NCBI GenBank assembly: GCA_036782755.1
Contig: DAIPYL010000039.1
Location: 1 to 14,637 of the forward strand
Reading direction: 5' to 3'
Source: Jeotgalicoccus sp036782755
GTDB lineage: Bacteria; Bacillota; Bacilli; Staphylococcales; Salinicoccaceae
DNA: 14,637 nucleotides
The translations under genes were made by a program, and so were the position numbers. The number at the start of each line of letters is the position of its first letter. The first letter of the stretch is position 1. Under the pieces are notes generated by a model. It saw only the letters and a list, made by a program, of their open reading frames with translations, did not search any database and had not been told where the DNA came from. Of this stretch, positions 6,236 to 12,904 are shown one piece after another.

Positions 6236-7975
6236 TTGAGTAATAATGAAGAGAAAGTATCATTCAAAAATTTTATCAGCTTAATAAAACGGACCAATGT
6301 TAAAAAAGGATTATTCTTTACAGGTGTACTTTTAACGCTGATTGGTACTGCAGGTTCACTGATAGTGCCGCTGTTGACACAAATGTTTATCGACGGCTTT
6401 AATACGGACTTAATTACAGCACCGCTGCTCGTCTTAATTATCGGAGTATTTTTACTCAGTGCGGTCGTTGACGGTATTTCATATTATATACTCGCAAAAA
6501 TCGGGCAGACGGTCGTCAGAAGCCTGCGGGAAATTGTCTGGGACAAATTCCTTAAGCTTCCTGTCAGCTACTTTGATAAAACGAAAAGCGGCGAGTCAGT
6601 CAGCCGTGTTGTTAATGATACGAGCATTATCCAGAATCTGATTACGAGTCACTTCCCGCAACTGATCAGCGGGGTGCTGAGCGTTGCCGGGTCAGTTGTA
6701 ATACTGTTCTTCCTCGATTGGAAACTGACACTGATTATGTTCGTGTCGCTGCCGGTGTCGATTGCGGTTATTATCCCGCTCGGCAGCCGTATGCGCAAAG
6801 TGTCCAGGAAACTGCAGGATGAAACAGCGGCGTTCACAGGATCCATTCAGGAAACACTGAGTGAAATCCGTCTGATGAAATCATTTAATGCAGAGCGTTA
6901 TGAACAGCAAAAAGGACGTCAGGGCATTAGTCAGCTCTATAAGTACGGGATGAAGGAAGCAGCGATTAACGCACTGCTGTCACCGGTTATGTCTACGATT
7001 ATGATGTTCGTCATTATACTCGTCATTGGTTACGGCGGCTTGAGAGTAGCCGACGGCACAATGACAATCGGTACGCTTGTTGCATTTTTACTGTACTTGT
7101 TCCAGATTATTATGCCGATGACGATGTTTGCAATGTTCTTTACCGAATACAATAAAGCGCTTGGTGCTACCGGACGGATTATGGGCATACTGGAAATGGA
7201 TGACGAGAAGTCAGGAAATATTGAACACACGGAGCTGGCATACAAAACGCTCGAGTTTAATAATGTCACTTTCGGTTATGGTAAAACACCGGTACTTGAA
7301 AATATTTCATTCAGTGCGAATAATAATCAGAAAATCGCATTTGTCGGTCCAAGCGGGAGCGGCAAATCCACAATTTTCTCACTGATTGAACGTTATTATT
7401 CAGTATGGAGCGGTGAGATTTCAGCCGACGGTATTAACATCGACAGTATTCCGCTTAGTGAATACAGAAGCGGTATCGGCTACGTTGCACAGGAAAGTGC
7501 GATTGTATCAGGAACTATTAAAGAAAATATAACGTACGGTTTAGAGGCAAATGAGTATACAGATGCGGATATAGCACGCGCAGTGGAGCAGTCGTATACA
7601 GCAGAGTTCATTAATGAACTGCCTGAAGGTATTGATACGGAAGTCGGGGAACGCGGTGTGAAATTATCCGGCGGTCAGCGCCAGCGTATCGGTATTGCAC
7701 GTGCATTTTTACGCAATCCGAAAATTTTAATGCTGGATGAAGCGACAGCCAGCCTCGACTCGCAGTCGGAAAAATATGTCGGTGAAGCATTAAATGAACT
7801 CATGAGCGGCAGAACTGTACTTGTTATCGCACATCGTTTGTCGACAATAGTGAATTCAGATAAGATATACTTTATCGACAGCGGACAGTTAACAGGTGAA
7901 GGCACCCATGAAGAACTGATGGCTTCGCATGATTTATACAGAGCATTTACAGAACAGCAATTTGGAGAAGATTAG
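6236..7975 (+). CDS. Multidrug ABC half-transporter, BmrA/YvcC-like
   Basis: A 579-residue fusion of a six-helix exporter membrane domain (about residues 1-315) and an ATPase domain (about 335-570). It would act as a homodimer to export drugs or lipophilic compounds across the membrane. ATPase motifs: Walker A GPSGSGKST (371-379), signature LSGGQRQ (477-483), Walker B ending Asp501-Glu502 in ILMLDEATASLD, and switch His533 in IAHRLST. The membrane domain has the typical FDKTKSGESVSRVVND coupling region. I place the start at TTG 6236 because GAGAGGGG lies seven bases before it; an in-frame TTG at 6230 is too close to that site. It is followed after 14 bases by the VanZ-like gene. The substrate is unknown; B. 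subtilis BmrA is the best characterised relative. Confidence 0.93.
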   Translation: MSNNEEKVSFKNFISLIKRTNVKKGLFFTGVLLTLIGTAGSLIVPLLTQMFIDGFNTDLITAPLLVLIIGVFLLSAVVDGISYYILAKIGQTVVRSLREIVWDKFLKLPVSYFDKTKSGESVSRVVNDTSIIQNLITSHFPQLISGVLSVAGSVVILFFLDWKLTLIMFVSLPVSIAVIIPLGSRMRKVSRKLQDETAAFTGSIQETLSEIRLMKSFNAERYEQQKGRQGISQLYKYGMKEAAINALLSPVMSTIMMFVIILVIGYGGLRVADGTMTIGTLVAFLLYLFQIIMPMTMFAMFFTEYNKALGATGRIMGILEMDDEKSGNIEHTELAYKTLEFNNVTFGYGKTPVLENISFSANNNQKIAFVGPSGSGKSTIFSLIERYYSVWSGEISADGINIDSIPLSEYRSGIGYVAQESAIVSGTIKENITYGLEANEYTDADIARAVEQSYTAEFINELPEGIDTEVGERGVKLSGGQRQRIGIARAFLRNPKILMLDEATASLDSQSEKYVGEALNELMSGRTVLVIAHRLSTIVNSDKIYFIDSGQLTGEGTHEELMASHDLYRAFTEQQFGED

Positions 7976-7989
7976 AGGCAGTATATTAT

Positions 7990-8538
7990 ATGGGTATATT
8001 ATTTGAAGCATTTCAGCCGGTAATTCCGATATTCGTTATGATTTTTATGGTGATTACAGTCATTACGCTGATGATTAATGTCAAACACGGATACCAGCTG
8101 GATTCAATTTCCAAGAAAATTAAATATTTATCGGTGATCGGCCTGACGATGAGTCTCGTCGGCATCTTTCTCGTAACGATGATGCCGACGTCAAACGACA
8201 GTGACATCGTCGAGCTGAGACCATTTGCAGGTATTAAAGACATGTGGTATTTTGCTACGACTGAAGCACTGATTAACAGTGTACTGATGAATATCGTCCT
8301 GTTTATTCCAGCGGCATTTTTTCTGTACATCATTATCAGAAAAGAACTGCTGACGACAATTTTATGTCTTCTGATGTCGGTGTTTATCGAAACAATGCAG
8401 TACCTGCTGCCAATCGGAAGAATTACGAGCGTTGATGATATTATTCTAAATTCTTTCGGCGGGATTGCCGGTACTTTACTTGGGGTAATATTTATAAAGT
8501 TCAAAGATGTTTATTATGTCCTCTTTAGTGGTAAATAG
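7990..8538 (+). CDS. VanZ-like family membrane protein
   Basis: A 182-residue integral membrane protein with about five hydrophobic segments (near 8-27, 46-65, 88-113, 117-138 and 153-170). The VanZ family motif block is complete: N100 and F104-P106 in NIVLFIPAAFF, Glu134 and Gln137 in FIETMQYLLP, then GRITSVDD (143-150), Asn154 and Gly157-Gly158 in LNSFGGIAG. VanZ proteins are linked to low-level teicoplanin resistance and to lipid or envelope functions, but most chromosomal members have no proven role. It starts 14 bases after the BmrA-like gene, with only a weak AGAGGC upstream, which suggests translational coupling. Confidence 0.9.
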   Translation: MGILFEAFQPVIPIFVMIFMVITVITLMINVKHGYQLDSISKKIKYLSVIGLTMSLVGIFLVTMMPTSNDSDIVELRPFAGIKDMWYFATTEALINSVLMNIVLFIPAAFFLYIIIRKELLTTILCLLMSVFIETMQYLLPIGRITSVDDIILNSFGGIAGTLLGVIFIKFKDVYYVLFSGK

Positions 8539-8570
8539 ATATACAACATATAAAAAAGGGGATGTTGTCT

Positions 8571-8957
8571 ATGTACAACAAATTAAAACACATTGAGGGT
8601 GTTAATTTACTGCCTAAAGAAGTAGTCGGACCGGCACTTGTAGGATCAGTGGAGTACTTTAATGGGGAAAAAAGTACATACCACGGATCATTAGTTGCGA
8701 CAACACACAGATTATTCATGAATCTCGAAGACCGCGATTTAGTATGCGTAGAAGAAATCAGCTTCGATAACATTACACGGGTTACAGTTGAAGAACTGCT
8801 GATGGTGGGGCATATTCTTCACATCTGGCAGGATGACAAGCTTCTCATCAGTGTTAAAAGTATATCGGAAGGGAAACTCGATAAGTTTCTCGAATTCTAT
8901 TATAAATACAAAGCACAGTACACTGCAGATACTGCAGAAAAAGAAGCGCTTGCTTAA
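8571..8957 (+). CDS. Bacterial PH-domain protein (YokE-like)
   Basis: A 128-residue soluble protein without signal or membrane segment. Almost the whole length (about 15-110) forms a bacterial pleckstrin-homology-like fold: strands such as GSLVATTHRLFMN, ISFDNITRVTVE and ILHIWQDDKLLISV, then a C-terminal helix FLEFYYKYKAQY. Proteins of this kind (bPH_4/YokE) are common in Bacillota; the function is unknown. I chose ATG 8571 because the AAAAAAGGGG site ends nine bases before it, whereas an upstream in-frame ATG at 8562 touches that site. It is the last gene of the BmrA-VanZ transcript or has a weak promoter of its own. A strong terminator follows. Confidence 0.85.
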   Translation: MYNKLKHIEGVNLLPKEVVGPALVGSVEYFNGEKSTYHGSLVATTHRLFMNLEDRDLVCVEEISFDNITRVTVEELLMVGHILHIWQDDKLLISVKSISEGKLDKFLEFYYKYKAQYTADTAEKEALA

Positions 8958-8962
8958 AGAAG

Positions 8963-8991
8963 AAAAAGCCGGGTACCCCCCGGCTTTTTTT
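8963..8991 (+). terminator. Strong Rho-independent terminator
   Basis: An 11-bp perfect stem (AAAAAGCCGGG with CCCGGCTTTTT) closes a five-base loop, followed by a T-run. It ends the BmrA-VanZ-PH transcript five bases after the last stop codon. Confidence 0.95.
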
Positions 8992-8996
8992 ATGTG

Positions 8997-9002
8997 TATA
9001 AT
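8997..9002 (+). promoter_or_regulatory. Putative -10 box of the FhuD-like operon
   Basis: A consensus TATAAT lies six bases after the T-run of the preceding terminator and 27 bases before the ATG at 9030. The expected -35 position falls inside the terminator stem and does not match. No Fur-type 19-bp box is seen. Confidence 0.4.
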
Positions 9003-9029
9003 GACGGTATCAATAGTGAAGGTGACGCC

Positions 9030-9962
9030 ATGAAATTAAAAATTATAATGCTCCTGACAGCTGCACTTATACTGACAGGCTGTTCGAGCTTTAGAGAAAT
9101 TGATGTATCAGACGATGGAGAAACAAGACGTATTACAACAGAAGATACGAGTGAAATTGATGTTCCGGCAGAACCGGAAAACATCGTACTCTTTCGTTCG
9201 ATTGATGCCGGCAATGCTGCTTTACTGGGCTTTGATGTAAGCGGTGTCAATGCGGGCCTGGAAAATAACAGTACAATTGAAGACGCATTCGGTGCCGATG
9301 TGACGTATCTTGAACCGGGCGATATTGATTCACTCAAAGAAATCAATCCGGATTTAATTGTTACATATTCACCGGACGAGTATTTTGAAGAATATCAGGA
9401 GATTGCACCTGCAATCAGAATAACTTATTCATCGGGAATCATGAGCCCCTTCAGTCCGCGCGCATATTTGACGCAGCTGTATTATTTAGGAGTTATCTTA
9501 AATAAAGAAGAAGAAGCAAACAGAATCGGTGACGAGTGGGAAGCAGAGACAACAGTGCTGAAACGTGAACTGAATGAACAGGCCGGCGACAAACAGGCGC
9601 TGGTCGCAGTGGAACATGAAGAAGGCTATCTTTTGTATAATGAATATATGAGTTACGGAACAGAAGCTGTTTACGATGTCCTCGGATTCCAGATGGACGG
9701 CAATGCTAAAAGCGATCTCGAAGAAAACTTATTCGATGTAAAACAGCCGGAAGATTTCGGTGAGTTTGCAGCGGACTTTATGTTTGTAAGTGTGGAGAAC
9801 CCGGATGATCAGGCACTGCAGCAGCAGTTTGCAAAAACGCTCGGCATACCGGCAGATCACGTTATTTTATTAAACAAAGATGATTATATTACGAATGATT
9901 TAATATCTGTCAGAAAACAGACGGAGCATATTGTCGAAAAAATAAATAAAGCGGGTGAGTAA
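9030..9962 (+). CDS. Iron-siderophore-type ABC substrate-binding lipoprotein (FhuD-like)
   Basis: A 310-residue exported lipoprotein: an N-terminal signal with hydrophobic core and lipobox ILTGC, Cys18 being the lipidation site. The mature part fits the Peripl_BP_2 (type III) fold used for siderophores, haem and cobalamin, with the typical start PAEPENIVLFRSIDAG, LLGFDVSGVNAG, and IDSLKEINPDLIVTYSP. It should bind a metal complex outside the membrane. No permease or ATPase gene is adjacent, so it is an orphan that would share an importer encoded elsewhere, as staphylococcal FhuD1 and FhuD2 do. I chose ATG 9030 (GGTGA four bases before, GAAGGTGA overall) because it gives a proper signal peptide; the frame extends 36 bases further up into the promoter. 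The stop overlaps the upstream GTG candidate of the next gene. Confidence 0.86.
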   Translation: MKLKIIMLLTAALILTGCSSFREIDVSDDGETRRITTEDTSEIDVPAEPENIVLFRSIDAGNAALLGFDVSGVNAGLENNSTIEDAFGADVTYLEPGDIDSLKEINPDLIVTYSPDEYFEEYQEIAPAIRITYSSGIMSPFSPRAYLTQLYYLGVILNKEEEANRIGDEWEAETTVLKRELNEQAGDKQALVAVEHEEGYLLYNEYMSYGTEAVYDVLGFQMDGNAKSDLEENLFDVKQPEDFGEFAADFMFVSVENPDDQALQQQFAKTLGIPADHVILLNKDDYITNDLISVRKQTEHIVEKINKAGE

Positions 9963-9963
9963 A

Positions 9964-10827
9964 GTGTCAGTCATTTATCCGGAAGAACTTGGATTGTATT
10001 TTAATCAGGAGAAATTTAAAGAGATTTATTCTCAGACTTTAAAAGGCTATCAGGACGTCATGCCGTTCGACCAGTTTAAAAAAGAAGCGTCACAGTTTCA
10101 TGAGGGCACCGGTGATTTTAAACTGTTTAAGCAGAATCAGCTTGAACCGGGAGTGCAGCGCTTCAGCTATGTCGACTATCAGACGATGCGCATGATTACC
10201 GCAGCATTTTCAATCGAGCGTGATATAGTGGGGCTGCAGTTCGGCAGTTTTGAGAAATTTGAAACCGATGAAATTTATACCAAAAAAGAATATGTGCTGC
10301 CGTTTCGAACAGAATGGTTTGTGTTGTGGGGCGGTGACAACAGCTTTTGGAACTATCATTATCCGCATTCATCCCAGCGTTATGCCTACGATTTTATCGT
10401 TAAAAAAGAAGGAAGACCGTATGACGGAGACGGGCATCTTCTGACGGATCATTACAGTTACGGTGAAGCGGTGACTGCGCCCGGTGCCGGAACGGTCGTA
10501 AAAGTTTATGACGATATTGCTGATAATGCCCCATTTTCGATGAATATGGAAGAACCGCAGGGGAATGCGATTGTAATTAAACATGCTGAGAATGAATATT
10601 CGCTGCTGGCACATTTAAGAGCAGGTTCAATATTAGTTGAAGAAGGGGCAGAAGTACGCCCCGGAGATATTATCGCAGAATGCGGCAACAGCGGTGCAAG
10701 CGATACACCGCACCTGCATTTTCATGTAATGGATGCACCGGTGCCGGAAAAAGCATTATCGATACGCATCCGTTTTGAAGCGCTGCAGTTTGAGCCAAAA
10801 CAGGGAGATACTTTACGGGGTGAATAA
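9964..10827 (+). CDS. M23-family metallopeptidase domain protein without visible signal peptide
   Basis: A 287-residue protein. The N-terminal 115 residues are not recognised. The C-terminal half (about 130-275) is a peptidase M23/LytM domain: His135, Asp143 in RYAYDFIV, GEAVTAPGAGTVVKVYDD, GNAIVIKHAENEYSLLAHL with His217, and PHLHFHV with His250, His252 and His254. M23 enzymes are zinc endopeptidases that cut peptidoglycan cross-bridges. Where most members have HxxxD, this one has Arg139-x-x-x-Asp143, so His135 would have to serve as ligand, or zinc binding is altered. No hydrophobic signal is visible at either GTG start. I prefer GTG 9964 (GGTGA five bases before) to GTG 9955, which lacks a site. 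It is tightly linked to the genes on both sides. Confidence 0.82.
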   Translation: MSVIYPEELGLYFNQEKFKEIYSQTLKGYQDVMPFDQFKKEASQFHEGTGDFKLFKQNQLEPGVQRFSYVDYQTMRMITAAFSIERDIVGLQFGSFEKFETDEIYTKKEYVLPFRTEWFVLWGGDNSFWNYHYPHSSQRYAYDFIVKKEGRPYDGDGHLLTDHYSYGEAVTAPGAGTVVKVYDDIADNAPFSMNMEEPQGNAIVIKHAENEYSLLAHLRAGSILVEEGAEVRPGDIIAECGNSGASDTPHLHFHVMDAPVPEKALSIRIRFEALQFEPKQGDTLRGE

Positions 10828-10828
10828 T

Positions 10829-11947
10829 ATGAAAATTATTTTATCGGTATTAATGTTTTTGAACTTATTTTCAGGCTCTGATGACGAGCAGTTCGAAACA
10901 CACCAGAAAGCATTTAATCATATTGATAAAGGACTGTTCCTTGATAATCTGAGTCAGTATGTGGACAGTTCATTTACTTTTGCCGCAACGGGGGACATTT
11001 TGATTCATGACTATTTATATGAAGATGTCCGGACGGAAAACGGCTACGATTTCGAATCGCGTGTTGAAAACGTTGCGCCGTATCTTCAGCAGCAGGATCT
11101 GGTCTTTATGAACCAGGAAACGCCGATCGGCGGAGAAGAACTTGGTTTAAGCGGTTATCCGACGTTTAACGCGCCGGAAGAAGTCGCAGATCTGTTGAGT
11201 TACTTCGATGCGGATATCGTTAACTTCGCGAATAACCATACGCTTGACCGCAGTGCTGACGGCGTGCTTGCGACAGCTGAAAACTTAACTGAACGCGGCA
11301 TTGATTATGTCGGAGCAAATATCAGTCAGGAAGATATGGAGCGCGACAGAATATTTAATGTTAACGGAATTGATGTCGGATTTTTAGCATATACATACGG
11401 AACGAACGGTATTCCGGTGCCGGAAGGACAGGAATATCTGGTGAATATAATTGATATGCCGAGAATATTATCGGATATTGAAGCATTGAGAGAGAAAGTG
11501 GATGTGCTGATTGTCAGCTATCATCAGGGCGTTGAGTACGATGATTTCCCGCGTGAAGAGCACGTGCCTGAATACCGCACGATGGCGGATGCAGGCGCCG
11601 ACATTATTGTCGGCTCGCACCCGCACACACTGCAGCCGATTGAACATTACGAAAGAGCAGACGGTTCTGAAGCGGTTATTGCATATTCAATGTCGAACTT
11701 CTTCAGTGCCCAGCAGTCATTAAATACACGCCTCGGCGGCATTCTCGAAGTGAGTGTTGAACAGTCCGGCGGTGAAACTGATATTGGAGCAGTGCGCTTT
11801 ATGCCGACTTATGTCGACAGCAATGAGTATGAAGACTTTTATCTTCATCCGCTGGCGGATATGGGGATGGAAGATGTGTACGGGGATGTCGAAGAACATA
11901 TGACATCGTACAGTGATCAGGTCGACTTTGTGCCTTACCTGGATTAG
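10829..11947 (+). CDS. CapA-type metallophosphatase (poly-gamma-glutamate synthesis family)
   Basis: A 372-residue protein of the PGA_cap/CapA family (PF09587), calcineurin-like metallophosphatases best known from capsule poly-gamma-glutamate systems. Metal-site motifs: Asp56 and His60 in TGDILIH, Asn-Asn-His137 in NFANNHTLDR, and His264-Pro-His266 in GSHPHTLQP. The N-terminus MKIILSVLMFLNLFSGSDDE looks like a short export signal with a lipobox-like LFSGS in which Ser17 stands where Cys would be. No capB, capC or capE is nearby, so a role in capsule synthesis is not supported; many such solitary CapA proteins have no proven function. ATG 10829 has GGTGA five bases before it and lies one base after the stop of the M23 gene. 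An in-frame extension to 10733 inside the M23 gene was not used. Confidence 0.88.
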   Translation: MKIILSVLMFLNLFSGSDDEQFETHQKAFNHIDKGLFLDNLSQYVDSSFTFAATGDILIHDYLYEDVRTENGYDFESRVENVAPYLQQQDLVFMNQETPIGGEELGLSGYPTFNAPEEVADLLSYFDADIVNFANNHTLDRSADGVLATAENLTERGIDYVGANISQEDMERDRIFNVNGIDVGFLAYTYGTNGIPVPEGQEYLVNIIDMPRILSDIEALREKVDVLIVSYHQGVEYDDFPREEHVPEYRTMADAGADIIVGSHPHTLQPIEHYERADGSEAVIAYSMSNFFSAQQSLNTRLGGILEVSVEQSGGETDIGAVRFMPTYVDSNEYEDFYLHPLADMGMEDVYGDVEEHMTSYSDQVDFVPYLD

Positions 11948-12123
11948 TCTTCCGGTTCTTCCTTTTTAATAATTGAAATAATCGACGCAGCACCAAGTAC
12001 GAGCAGCAGAATGATTAATGGAATGTTCCATGATGCACTCAGAAAACTCTGTGCAAAATAGTAAATCGCACCAAGTGCAATAACGATTAATATAATATTT
12101 AAACCTTTACTGATTTTAAACAT
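11944..12123 (-). CDS. Small two-span membrane protein of unknown function (59 aa)
   Basis: It has 59 residues, beginning MFKISKGLNIILIV and ending KKEEPED. Two hydrophobic helices (about 9-24 and 33-53) are joined by FLSASWNIP, with a basic start and charged tail. I do not recognise the family. ATG 12123 has AGAGGTGA ending five bases before it on the minus strand; a GTG two codons further up would overlap this site. A possible -10 (TACTAT/TATAAA, around 12156-12164) lies upstream on the minus strand. The stop codon overlaps that of the CapA-like gene (TTAG at 11944-11947) and no terminator separates them. Confidence 0.75.
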   Translation of the reverse strand: MFKISKGLNIILIVIALGAIYYFAQSFLSASWNIPLIILLLVLGAASIISIIKKEEPED

Positions 12124-12142
12124 AATAGTCACCTCTAAATGT

Positions 12143-12171
12143 TTGTTTTCTTTAATTTATAGTATCATAAT
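12143..12171 (+). promoter_or_regulatory. Putative promoter of the thiamine-binding protein gene
   Basis: TTGTTT (12143-12148) and CATAAT (12166-12171) are 17 bases apart, giving a leader of about 25 bases before ATG 12204. The same AT-rich stretch also holds the probable minus-strand promoter of the small membrane protein, so the two promoters overlap face to face. Confidence 0.5.
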
Positions 12172-12203
12172 AGTAACAGAAAAGATTTTGAGGAGAGATT
12201 TAA

Positions 12204-12509
12204 ATGAACTATTTAATGAGTGTTCAGGTTTTACCGTACCACCCGGGCGATGCGCAGGTATATTCGCATACGACAGGTGCAATCGAACTGATTGAAAGCA
12301 GCGGCTTAACACACTTTGTCGGGCCGCAGGAAACGACAGTTGAAGGCAGCATCGATGAACTGTTTAACCTGGTTAAAAAGATAAATGCCCATCTTGCAAA
12401 TGAAGGCTGCGAGCATGTAACGACGAATATTAAACTCGTACAGTCGAAAGAAGAAAACAGCATTAAAGACATTTTACAAGATTACTATGAATTTGAAGAT
12501 GATGAATAG
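12204..12509 (+). CDS. Thiamine-binding protein, MTH1187/YqgV family
   Basis: A 101-residue cytoplasmic protein of the Thiamin_BP family (PF01910, formerly DUF77). It begins MNYLMSVQVLPYHPGDAQVY; the family features SSGLTHFVGPQETTVEG, DELFNLVKKINAHL and HVTTNIKL follow in the expected order, forming a ferredoxin-like fold. Relatives bind thiamine or its hydroxymethylpyrimidine part, and may act as carriers or sensors; the physiological role is not settled. The ATG follows GAGGAGAG at a normal distance. It has its own promoter and terminator and so is a single-gene transcript. Confidence 0.9.
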   Translation: MNYLMSVQVLPYHPGDAQVYSHTTGAIELIESSGLTHFVGPQETTVEGSIDELFNLVKKINAHLANEGCEHVTTNIKLVQSKEENSIKDILQDYYEFEDDE

Positions 12510-12535
12510 GAAGAGCGAATGCGCTCTTCTTTTTT
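12510..12535 (+). terminator. Rho-independent terminator
   Basis: The arms GAAGAGCG (12510-12517) and CGCTCTTC (12522-12529) pair perfectly around the loop AATG and are followed by six T. The stem begins directly after the stop codon of the thiamine-binding protein gene. Confidence 0.93.
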
Positions 12536-12543
12536 GTTATAAT
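12535..12543 (+). promoter_or_regulatory. Extended -10 promoter of the zinc-ribbon/ADH/Nudix operon
   Basis: TGTTATAAT combines a TGN motif with a consensus -10 (12538-12543). It shares its first T with the terminator T-run. The -35 position would fall in the terminator stem and does not match, so recognition would rest on the extended -10. Confidence 0.5.
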
Positions 12544-12576
12544 CAACTTAAGAAAAACGTAAAGTAAGGTGATGTC

Positions 12577-12903
12577 ATGGGAGAGTGTCCGTACTGCAAA
12601 CATAAATGGACATACAAGGAAAAACTGTTCGGCTACGCTCTGAAACCGCGGACGCGTATTAAATGTCCGGAGTGCAAAGAGTATCTTGAGCCGTCCACAT
12701 TATCAATAATATATGACTACATCGCGATACTCAGTGTGGCGCTGTTTATCTTTATATTAATTCCGATTATGAGCTGGCCAATTGTGCCGTCTCTGTTAAT
12801 CAGTTTTATAATGTTTCTTTTGTATTTACTGTTGTTCCAGCCGCTGACGGTGCGCTTTAAACGATATGAGTACAATGTAAAAAATAAACCAGGGGGGAAA
12901 TAA
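12577..12903 (+). CDS. Zinc-ribbon membrane protein, cxxc_20_cxxc-like
   Basis: A 108-residue protein. The N-terminal part carries two CxxC knuckles, CPYC (4-7) and CPEC (30-33), separated by 22 residues with an aromatic and basic stretch (HKWTYKEKLFGYALKPRTR). This is the layout of the small Bacillota cxxc_20_cxxc proteins (TIGR04104). Two hydrophobic helices follow (about 48-66 and 69-88), then a basic tail. It is probably a membrane-anchored zinc-binding protein; no function is known. ATG 12577 has AAGGTGA four bases before it. The gene's last codons contain the GGGGGG ribosome binding site of the alcohol dehydrogenase gene, which starts one base after the stop. Confidence 0.83.
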   Translation: MGECPYCKHKWTYKEKLFGYALKPRTRIKCPECKEYLEPSTLSIIYDYIAILSVALFIFILIPIMSWPIVPSLLISFIMFLLYLLLFQPLTVRFKRYEYNVKNKPGGK

Positions 12904-12904
12904 G

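Noticed and set aside
6138..6263. N-terminal extension of the NatA-like ATPase
   Set aside because: The extension has no conserved sequence, covers the promoter region and overlaps the divergent gene; ATG 6137 has a strong ribosome binding site.
8013..8504. 163-codon antisense frame inside the VanZ-like gene
   Set aside because: It is the mirror of a real membrane-protein gene, with no ribosome binding site and no recognisable product.
8994..9030. Upstream start for the FhuD-like protein
   Set aside because: It would put a hydrophilic stretch before the lipoprotein signal and would start inside the promoter -10 region.
8990..9030. Fur box before the FhuD-like gene
   Set aside because: I searched for a GATAATGATAATCATTATC-like 19-mer; only scattered ATAATG and TATCAAT matches are present.
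10733..10828. N-terminal extension of the CapA-like protein
   Set aside because: It lies in another frame of the M23 gene and would hide the signal-like N-terminus; ATG 10829 has a GGTGA site.
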